Shown piece by piece: positions 56,511 to 64,000 of a stretch of DNA of 64,000 nt. Numbering within the stretch: the first letter of the stretch is position 1; every line of letters begins with the position of its first letter. The notes under the pieces are model-generated. The model made no database searches, had not been told where the DNA came from, and was given only the letters and a program-made list of their open reading frames with translations. The translations under genes and the position numbers were made by a program. Source of the DNA: Bacteroidota bacterium (lineage in GTDB: Bacteria; Bacteroidota; Bacteroidia; B-17B0; Aurantibacillaceae); the NCBI GenBank assembly GCA_020403265.1, contig JADBXZ010000009.1, positions 62,001 through 126,000 of the forward strand, read 5' to 3'.

Positions 56511-59207
56511 CTATTTATTTCTTAAATTTTGTAAAATTGACTCCAAATGCATCATGTCCTTGCATAAAACTTCTCGCGCTTTACTTCCTTCGAAAGGACC
56601 AATAATGCCGGCAGCTTCAAGCTGATCAACAATTCTACCTGCCCTATTATAGCCTAATTTCAGCTTTCGCTGTAAAAAGGAGGCGCTTCCTTGTTGGAAT
56701 TGAACAACCAATTTTGCTGCATCATCAAACATTTTATCCCTCTCTGTCAAATCAATTTCTTCTTTTCCATTGGAACCGTCTTCTCCAACATATTCAGGCA
56801 ATAAAAAGGCAGTAGGGTAAGCGCGTTGTCCACCAATAAAATCTGTAATTTTTTCAACTTCCGGTGTGTCAACAAACGCACATTGAATCCTAACTAGATC
56901 ATTACCTGTGCTCAAAAGCATGTCGCCACGACCAATCAACTGATCTGCCCCACCTGCATCTAAAATAGTTCTGCTGTCGATTTTGCTGGTCACTCTAAAG
57001 GCAATACGGGCAGGGAAATTGGCTTTAATTGTACCGGTAATGATGTTAACTGATGGTCTTTGTGTAGCTATAATTAAATGAATACCAATGGCCCTGGCCA
57101 GCTGTGCCAATCTTGCAATTGGCGTTTCAACTTCTTTGCCCGCAGTCATAATTAAATCTGCAAACTCGTCAACTACCAAAACGATGTAAGGTAAGTATTT
57201 GTGACCATCATTTGGATTTAATTTACGGGCAATAAATTTTGCGTTGTATTCTTTAATGTTTCTAACCTGCGCATCTTCCAGTAAGGCATAACGATTGTCC
57301 ATCTCAATGCATAAGGAATTGAGGGTATGAATAACCTTTGTATTGTCTGTAATAATAGCATCTTCTGCATTCGGTAATTTAGCTAAAAAGTGACGTTCTA
57401 TTTTCTTGAACAATGTTAGTTCTACTTTTTTTGGATCAACCAAAACAAATTTAACCTGAGCCGGATGCTTTTTGTAAAGAAGTGAAACGAGCACAGCATT
57501 TAAGCCAACAGATTTACCTTGCCCGGTAGCACCAGCCATCAAGAGATGCGGCATTTTTGCCAAGTCAGCAATAAAAATTTCATTGCTGATAGTTTTCCCT
57601 AATGCTATTGGCAATTCAAAATTAGAATTATTGAATTTTTCTGAGGCCAAAATATTTTTCATTGGCACCATTTCAGGGTTTTGATTAGGCACCTCAATAC
57701 CAATGGTTCCCTTACCCGGAATTGGCGCAATAATACGAATTCCTAGAGCTGCAAGACTTAATGCGATGTCGTCTTCCAAATTTTTTATTTTACTTATACG
57801 AACACCTGCCGCAGGCACAATTTCGTATAAAGTAACTGTTGGACCAACGGTTGCGCTGATGCGTTCTATTTCAATTCCAAAATTCTTAAGGGTATTAATG
57901 ATTTTATCCTTATTAGCAACAAGCTCTTCCTGTGTAACTTTTCCTTTACTGTCGCCGTAATCTTGTAAAAGATCAAATGCAGGGAATTGATAGGAGCCCA
58001 AGTCTAAAGTTGGATCATATTCTCCGAATTGCTCAACCAATTGTTGCGCTTTGTTTTCTTCACTTAAAACTTCATCTTTATTTACAGGTTGCTCTATTTG
58101 AAACTCAGGTTCCGAATCCTTTTTTTCGTCAACTACACTAGGAGGAATTTCTTTAGTTTCACTTGGGATATCAATTGGTGTTACTTCTTGTTCAACTGTA
58201 AATGGAATATCCTCTGTTTTTTGAATAATGCTATCTTGCCCCGGTGGCGTGATTTCTAGTACAGTTGGTTTTGTCGTATTCGGATCAATCTTTTCTATAA
58301 TTAAATCGTCGCCTTTTTGTTTAATTTCGAAGTTGAGCAAGGCTTCCTCCTCCTCTGGCGTGAGTTTTAATTCCTTTGTTTCATTAAAGGCATGGTTATA
58401 CTCCCTTATAGCTTTATTACTTTCTGTCTCCGGTAAAATCACTTCATTTTCAATTTCTTCATCATTTTCAATAACCGGCTTTGAAGGGAGTTTAAAATTA
58501 AGATTGATGCTTAATACCAAGAAAGTTAACATGCTGAACCCGAGCAGTGCTAACAAACCAACATTACCAACATAGTTACTAATGGCTTCATTAACAAAGT
58601 AACCGAAACCGCCACCCATAAAAAATAGATTTTCTTTAAAAAAATAACCCATTAACATGGATGACCAAACCATTAAGAACAGCCATTTAGCGTTAAACGA
58701 ACTGATGTTGATGAATTTTTTCTTGGTCATCTTTTGTAAACCATACATAAAAACTACCGGAACCAAAAAGAAGGAAGCTGCTCCAAATCCCTTGTAAATA
58801 AGCTTATGAGAAATTAGAGCCCCAATTTTCCCTAGCCAATTAGTTACTTTAGTCTCATTAGAAAACAGACTATCACTCAACACTTTATCCTGATCAACAT
58901 CCCAAGTAAAAAAATAAGAAGTGAAGGCAATGGCTAAATAAAAAGCGGAAAGCGCTAGGGTTAAACCAATTACTTTTTGAGATTGTTCGCTTAAATAAAA
59001 GTTCTTGGCAACCTCCCAACGTTGTTTAAAGGTTATTTTATTTTTAATAGGTTCACTAACATTAGCAGACTGTGTTTTGTTTTTCGACTTGTTTTTTTTC
59101 GAATCAGATTTTTTATTCTCATCTGATTCAGGAGCAGTTTTACTAGCTTTCGATTCCTTTTCTTCAGGAATTTCATCGTTTACTTTTGCCCTAAATTTAT
59201 TACTCAT
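56511..59207 (-). CDS. ftsK: DNA translocase FtsK/SpoIIIE
   Basis: 4-TM N-terminus, PHLLMAGATGQGKSVGLNAVLVSLL, VLVVDEFADLIMTAGKEVETPIARLAQLARAIGIHLIIATQRPSV, C-terminal gamma winged helix. Start MSNKFRAKV preferred. Confidence 0.95.
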   Translation of the reverse strand: MSNKFRAKVNDEIPEEKESKASKTAPESDENKKSDSKKNKSKNKTQSANVSEPIKNKITFKQRWEVAKNFYLSEQSQKVIGLTLALSAFYLAIAFTSYFFTWDVDQDKVLSDSLFSNETKVTNWLGKIGALISHKLIYKGFGAASFFLVPVVFMYGLQKMTKKKFINISSFNAKWLFLMVWSSMLMGYFFKENLFFMGGGFGYFVNEAISNYVGNVGLLALLGFSMLTFLVLSINLNFKLPSKPVIENDEEIENEVILPETESNKAIREYNHAFNETKELKLTPEEEEALLNFEIKQKGDDLIIEKIDPNTTKPTVLEITPPGQDSIIQKTEDIPFTVEQEVTPIDIPSETKEIPPSVVDEKKDSEPEFQIEQPVNKDEVLSEENKAQQLVEQFGEYDPTLDLGSYQFPAFDLLQDYGDSKGKVTQEELVANKDKIINTLKNFGIEIERISATVGPTVTLYEIVPAAGVRISKIKNLEDDIALSLAALGIRIIAPIPGKGTIGIEVPNQNPEMVPMKNILASEKFNNSNFELPIALGKTISNEIFIADLAKMPHLLMAGATGQGKSVGLNAVLVSLLYKKHPAQVKFVLVDPKKVELTLFKKIERHFLAKLPNAEDAIITDNTKVIHTLNSLCIEMDNRYALLEDAQVRNIKEYNAKFIARKLNPNDGHKYLPYIVLVVDEFADLIMTAGKEVETPIARLAQLARAIGIHLIIATQRPSVNIITGTIKANFPARIAFRVTSKIDSRTILDAGGADQLIGRGDMLLSTGNDLVRIQCAFVDTPEVEKITDFIGGQRAYPTAFLLPEYVGEDGSNGKEEIDLTERDKMFDDAAKLVVQFQQGSASFLQRKLKLGYNRAGRIVDQLEAAGIIGPFEGSKAREVLCKDMMHLESILQNLRNK

Positions 59208-59288
59208 AACTACTAAAATTAAGAGATTTATGTTTAGAATAAATTTCCTTGAAAACAATCTTTTTAACTGCCGGATGTTAATCAAAAA

Positions 59289-61193
59289 ATGCGTATTATT
59301 GAACTGTATATGGGTAAAAAACATTTAATAATTGGCCTATTTTATGTAAGCTTTTTCTTTCAGATAAATGCTCAATATAATGATAGTGCTTGGGTAGTTA
59401 ATAATTACAATAAAAGCGAAATTTTAATAAGTGCCAGAGATGGCATTAAATTGTTTACATGTATTTATGCGCCAAAGGATGAAAGTAAAAAACATCCAAT
59501 TTTGATGATGAGAACACCTTATTCCTGCTCACCATATGGTTTGTCTAATTTTTCGCCAAGATTATATAAAACGCATTGGCTTAATTACTTGAAACTGGGC
59601 TACATTATTGTGATGCAGGATGTGAGAGGCAGATACATGAGTGAAGGAGAGTTTGTTGATGTTAGACCTTTTATAACAAATAAACAAAGCAATACTCAAA
59701 TTGATGAAGCTTCAGACACTTATGATGTTGTGGACTGGTTAGTGAAGAATATACCTCATAACAATGGGCGCGTTGGCGTTTTCGGAATTTCTTATCCCGG
59801 ATTTTATAGTACAATGGCTGCTTTGAGTAATCACCCGGCCATTAAGGCAGTTAGTCCGCAAGCGCCTGTTACAGAATGGTTCCTTGGTGACGATTTCCAT
59901 CATAATGGTGCTTTTGCGTTAATGGATGGATTTAACTTCTATTCAAGCTTTGGAAAACCACATCCAAAACCAACAACTGAACATGAAAAGGGTTTTGATT
60001 TTCCTGAAAAAGATGCCTATAACTTCTACTTAAAACAAGGAGCAATTCAAAATCTTGGGAAATATATGACCGGGATTCAGTTTTGGACAGACTTAATGAA
60101 TCATCCAAATTACGATGAATGGTGGAAGGCCCGTGATGCAAGGAGAGCATGCAAGGACATTAAGCCTGCGATGATGATAGTTGGAGGCACCTTTGATGCT
60201 GAAGATTGTTACGGAGCTTGGAATTTATACAAGGCAATTGAAGAGCAATCTAAATTAACTACTAATAAAATTGTAATGGGTCCATGGTTCCATGGGGGCT
60301 GGCACAGAGGTGATGGTTCAAGTTTGGGTAATGTAAGATTTGAAAGTAAGACTGCTATACGTTATCAAACACAAATGGAACTCGGCTTTTTTGAACATTA
60401 TTTGAATAACGGCCCAATTACAGATGTTCCGGAAGAGGCCTCTATTTTCTTTACAGGTGAAAATAAATGGCGATTTTTTAGCGAGTGGCCTACAAAGAAT
60501 GTTATAAATACACCAATTTATTTTGTATCGAATCGTAAATTAAGTTTTAATAAAGAACCCTCTACAACTAATTTTTATAGGTATCAAAGTGATCCTAATA
60601 AACCGGTGCCTTATGCAGATGGTGTTCATTTAAACAGAACTCGTGAATATATGATTGATGATCAGCGTTTTGCAGCTAAGCGGCCTGATGTGTTAGTTTT
60701 TGAAACAGATGTTTTGACTGATAATTTAACATTAGGTGGCCCGCTAACTGCTGAGCTTTTGGTGAGTTTATCTACAACAGATGCAGATTTTGTAGTTAAA
60801 TTGATTGATGTTTTTCCTGATGATTTTAAATACAGTGATTCGATTTGCTGCAAAGGCGTAAAAAACGAAACAGAAATGGCAGGATATCAGATGTTAGTAA
60901 GAGGAGAAATAATGCGAGGGCGTTACAGAACAAGTTTCGAAAAACCAACCGCATTTGTGCCAAACAAAATTGAGAAGGTAAAGTTTGTTTTGCCTGATGT
61001 AGCACATACTTTTAAAAAGGGGCACAAATTAATGATACAAATACAAAGCAGTTGGTTCCCTTTGTTTGATAGGAATCCTCAGAAATTTGTAGACATTTAC
61101 AAATGTGATGATAAAGATTTTACATTAAGTGAGGTAAAAGTGTATGCCAATAAAATTAATGCAAGTAATGTTATTTTGCCAATTATAAAGTAA
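59289..61193 (+). CDS. CocE/NonD family acyl hydrolase (X-Pro dipeptidyl-peptidase-like)
   Basis: MRTPYSCSPYG, VMQDVRGRYMSEGEF, VGVFGISYPGFYSTMAAL (GxSYxG), SPQAPVTEWF. Confidence 0.92.
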   Translation: MRIIELYMGKKHLIIGLFYVSFFFQINAQYNDSAWVVNNYNKSEILISARDGIKLFTCIYAPKDESKKHPILMMRTPYSCSPYGLSNFSPRLYKTHWLNYLKLGYIIVMQDVRGRYMSEGEFVDVRPFITNKQSNTQIDEASDTYDVVDWLVKNIPHNNGRVGVFGISYPGFYSTMAALSNHPAIKAVSPQAPVTEWFLGDDFHHNGAFALMDGFNFYSSFGKPHPKPTTEHEKGFDFPEKDAYNFYLKQGAIQNLGKYMTGIQFWTDLMNHPNYDEWWKARDARRACKDIKPAMMIVGGTFDAEDCYGAWNLYKAIEEQSKLTTNKIVMGPWFHGGWHRGDGSSLGNVRFESKTAIRYQTQMELGFFEHYLNNGPITDVPEEASIFFTGENKWRFFSEWPTKNVINTPIYFVSNRKLSFNKEPSTTNFYRYQSDPNKPVPYADGVHLNRTREYMIDDQRFAAKRPDVLVFETDVLTDNLTLGGPLTAELLVSLSTTDADFVVKLIDVFPDDFKYSDSICCKGVKNETEMAGYQMLVRGEIMRGRYRTSFEKPTAFVPNKIEKVKFVLPDVAHTFKKGHKLMIQIQSSWFPLFDRNPQKFVDIYKCDDKDFTLSEVKVYANKINASNVILPIIK

Positions 61194-61221
61194 CAATAGT
61201 CAGGTAGGTTGTTTAGCATTA

Positions 61222-63441
61222 ATGAGTAATTTCAAACATAAAATAAAATCAGATAGAGGGATTTGTTGGTTATTGTTATTAGCCTCTTCAATTTATTATA
61301 CAGGTTATTTTAGTAAAGTAATTTTGCACCTTAATGATGTCTTATCATGTTGGGATGGTGACGCAATTAAAAATTATTACACTTTTATATATTATATTAC
61401 TATTAATCCGGGTTGGATTAGTTTTAACGGATTAAATTATCCCTTTGGAGAACAATTAGTATATACCGATTGTATTCCTTTGTTAGCAGCAACTTTAAAA
61501 TTGTTACCATTTACGCATGATTATGCAATTGGTATTCTTCATTTTTTGATTTTTTTCTCTCACGCAATTACCTCTGTTATTATTTTTAAAACAGCTCGTT
61601 TATTGGGTTTAAATCAAATTGGTAGTGCCTTACTTGGTTTTTCTTTAATGCTACTTTCGCCGCAACTATTGCGAATTGATTATGGGCACTTTGCACAAAC
61701 CTTCGGATGTATCATTCCTTTCTTAATATATCTGTTGGTTGTTTATTTTAAGTCTTTAAAAAGAAAGTATATTGTTTTAATAGGGGTTTACATTTTGCTA
61801 ACTTACTTTATTCACCCGTATACAGGTTTTGGTTTAAGTTTATTTACTATTATTTCTTTAACTCTTTTCGAATTATTTATAAATAAGCAACGTATTGCCG
61901 AAAAAATTTTAAACATTTTTACCTCATCAATCATTCCAACTATTTTATTTAAAGTCTTTATGATTCTAACAGACACACATGTTGGCAGAACTGAGTCTCC
62001 TTTTGGTAAAACTGTTCATATCGCCAATATTCAATCGATTTTTGTGCCAAGACAGGGCCCATTTAAATCATTTTTGGAGCAAATTTACGGCTCTGAAATA
62101 CCGGATGTTGAGGGGTTATGTTACATGGGTTTATTATTTCCTGTTTTGATCATTGTAAGTTGTGTTGTATTAATTATCAAATTTAAGTCAATCAGCGCCC
62201 CACCAAAAATTTTATTCATATCAGGGTTCATGCTATTACTTTTTTCTTTTGGAATTCAAAACAATTTAATGGAATTAGTTAATGTTAAGTTAAACTTCAT
62301 TAACCAATTTAGGGCATTGGGTCGTTTTGCTTGGTTTTTCTATTATTCGCTGCCTATTGCTGCATTGCTAATCCTGAAGGACGGTCTGAATTCATTTGGA
62401 TTCATAAAAGAAAGATTCATAACAAATACACTTTTAGTTGCTTGCTTATTTGTTAACATTATTGATGCTCATTATTATTTTAAGTATATAGATGGCTTAG
62501 TATTTAATAAGAGCAACATTTATAAATTTGAAAACTTAAACTTAGCTGAAAAAAGTCTTGTAAAGAATATAGAGTCAAAAAAATTCCAAGCTATTTTTCC
62601 AATACCATTTTATCAGTATAGCAGCGAAATTTTTGAACTTGACAGAGATGGATTTGAATCAGCTCATTTAGCGATGTTATTGTCTTATCACACTAAATTA
62701 CCTTTAATGAGTTTTCATTCAGCCAGAATTTCAGGGGTTGAGGCAAGACATAAAATGGATTTATTAAATATTTATTCTCCGCATCACGATTCGATTTTAA
62801 GTTTATTGACTCATCACTCTATTGCTTGCGTTAAATATCGCAAAGCAAACAAGCCGGATGAAAATAGACTGTTTCGAAACGCTCCTATTTTATACAGTGA
62901 TAGTGTTTATCAACTTTATGAAATTAATAAAGAAAGCTTTAATTTTAAATTAGCAGAACAAAATCAAAAAAATTATTTTTCTATTGATTCCATGTCATAT
63001 AGAAGTGATTCATTAATTTTCACGCATTTAGGCAGCGAAGCATTTTATAATTCTGCTAAAATTCAAGGATATGAAAAATTATTTGTTATAGAGCCCGGTT
63101 CAGTGCTTCCTGGTGATTATGTTGTTAGTTTTCATTATTGTTTTAAAGAGAAGAATCTTGATAACATTCATTGTCATTTTATTATAGAGGAGACGGATGT
63201 GAATAAAACTGCAATTTGGAGTTTATTTAATTCAGTAAGGCGATCACATAGTTATTCGAATTTTTTTGTGTATGAACAAAATTTCAGAATAGAAAAGAAC
63301 AGAAAGTATGTTTTGTTCTTAAATGGACCAGGGAAAGGTGAATTCTATATTCGAAATTTATTACTCCGACCAGAACGACTTAATGTATATTTTAAGAGAG
63401 ACCCTGAACATCCATTACTTGTTAATAACTATCCGTTTTAA
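61222..63441 (+). CDS. Large polytopic membrane protein, GT-C/mannosyltransferase-like topology
   Basis: ~10 TM helices then a soluble C-terminal domain; followed by GT2. Confidence 0.65.
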   Translation: MSNFKHKIKSDRGICWLLLLASSIYYTGYFSKVILHLNDVLSCWDGDAIKNYYTFIYYITINPGWISFNGLNYPFGEQLVYTDCIPLLAATLKLLPFTHDYAIGILHFLIFFSHAITSVIIFKTARLLGLNQIGSALLGFSLMLLSPQLLRIDYGHFAQTFGCIIPFLIYLLVVYFKSLKRKYIVLIGVYILLTYFIHPYTGFGLSLFTIISLTLFELFINKQRIAEKILNIFTSSIIPTILFKVFMILTDTHVGRTESPFGKTVHIANIQSIFVPRQGPFKSFLEQIYGSEIPDVEGLCYMGLLFPVLIIVSCVVLIIKFKSISAPPKILFISGFMLLLFSFGIQNNLMELVNVKLNFINQFRALGRFAWFFYYSLPIAALLILKDGLNSFGFIKERFITNTLLVACLFVNIIDAHYYFKYIDGLVFNKSNIYKFENLNLAEKSLVKNIESKKFQAIFPIPFYQYSSEIFELDRDGFESAHLAMLLSYHTKLPLMSFHSARISGVEARHKMDLLNIYSPHHDSILSLLTHHSIACVKYRKANKPDENRLFRNAPILYSDSVYQLYEINKESFNFKLAEQNQKNYFSIDSMSYRSDSLIFTHLGSEAFYNSAKIQGYEKLFVIEPGSVLPGDYVVSFHYCFKEKNLDNIHCHFIIEETDVNKTAIWSLFNSVRRSHSYSNFFVYEQNFRIEKNRKYVLFLNGPGKGEFYIRNLLLRPERLNVYFKRDPEHPLLVNNYPF

Positions 63442-63469
63442 TAATTTTGATTAAATTTGAAAGAATAAA

Positions 63470-64000
63470 TTGATACATTTAAGCATAATCATCCCTTCAT
63501 ACAAGAACGCTTCGGTACTAGAAAATAATTTGCCATATCTTTTTCAAAATTTAATGCAATGTAATTTTTCTTTCGAAGTAATTGTTGTGGATGATGGAAG
63601 CAACGATAATGGCAAAACAAAGGAAGTTGCCGATAAATTCAATTGTATTTATATTTTAAGTGAACAAAATAAAGGGAAGGGTAATGCAGTTAGATTGGGA
63701 ATGCAAAATGCAAAAGGCAGATTCAGAATATTTACAGACGCTGATGTTCCTTACCAATTTACAAATGTTAAAAATATGCTTCATTATTTGGATTTTAAAG
63801 AGTTTGATATGGTAGTTGGTGATCGAACATTAAAAGATTCCAAGTATTTTTCAGAAATAACCGCCTCGCGAAGTATCGGTAGTAAAATATTTTCATTTAT
63901 CGTGGGAAGATTTATTGCCGGTGGACAGTTTGATACTCAATGCGGACTGAAGGGTTTTAGAGACTCTGTTGCAGATGATTTGTTCAGTGTTTCGCGAATT
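63470..64000 (+). CDS. Glycosyltransferase family 2 (dolichyl-phosphate-sugar synthase-like), partial at window end
   Basis: Not in ORF track. TTG start then IHLSIIIPSYKNASVLENNLPYLFQNLMQCNFSFEVIVVDDGSNDNGKTKEVADKF...GKGNAVRLGMQNAKGRFRIFTDADVPYQ...MVVGDRTL...TQCGLKGFRDSVADDLF. Confidence 0.92.
   Translation, partial: MIHLSIIIPSYKNASVLENNLPYLFQNLMQCNFSFEVIVVDDGSNDNGKTKEVADKFNCIYILSEQNKGKGNAVRLGMQNAKGRFRIFTDADVPYQFTNVKNMLHYLDFKEFDMVVGDRTLKDSKYFSEITASRSIGSKIFSFIVGRFIAGGQFDTQCGLKGFRDSVADDLFSVSRI

Overview
Low-GC Bacteroidota chromosomal segment, inferred from the T9SS C-terminal domain, lipoprotein style, TAnnTTTG-like promoter boxes and gene content. About 50 CDSs are packed densely, most of them housekeeping or metabolic. 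From left to right: (1) a surface-polysaccharide/envelope block with partial AsnB, an O-antigen ligase-like protein, MurB, GT4 and GT9; (2) a long minus-strand polycistron from about 16.09 kb down to 6.86 kb. I read this as SAM-I riboswitch + intrinsic terminator -> AlbA_2-type ATP-binding regulator -> 12-bp tandem repeats -> B12-dependent MetH -> orphan histidine kinase -> BtuF/FecB-like binding protein -> FecCD/BtuC permease -> ATPase; (3) an overlapping plus-strand cassette of NTF2-like protein, nucleoside-phosphorylase-like protein, spore-photoproduct-lyase-like radical SAM protein and SDR; (4) M16 peptidase and UvrC; (5) a minus-strand N-glycan-core degradation operon (GH20, glycosylasparaginase, CutC, GH2 beta-mannosidase) beside a T9SS-exported GH18; (6) an accessory patch (32.4-35.9 kb) with an amber-interrupted lipoprotein ORF, a GC-rich spacer and three related small Cys-rich lipoproteins; (7) purE, MBL, SDR, TetR, hydrolase, HAD and SpoIIE-phosphatase genes; (8) a gene-free region full of inverted repeats upstream of a flotillin-like gene, then a large membrane KAP P-loop NTPase; (9) MacAB-type exporter, rhomboid, LolA, FtsK, CocE-like hydrolase, a polytopic membrane protein and a partial GT2. 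No rRNA, tRNA, CRISPR array, transposase or integrase was recognised. The strongest non-obvious signals are the SAM-I riboswitch with an AlbA_2 gene between it and metH, several genes whose N-termini appear to need AUU/AUC-type starts, the in-frame amber ORF, the hairpin-rich intergenic region and the CutC-containing glycan operon. All family calls come from reading the sequence; no database search was run.
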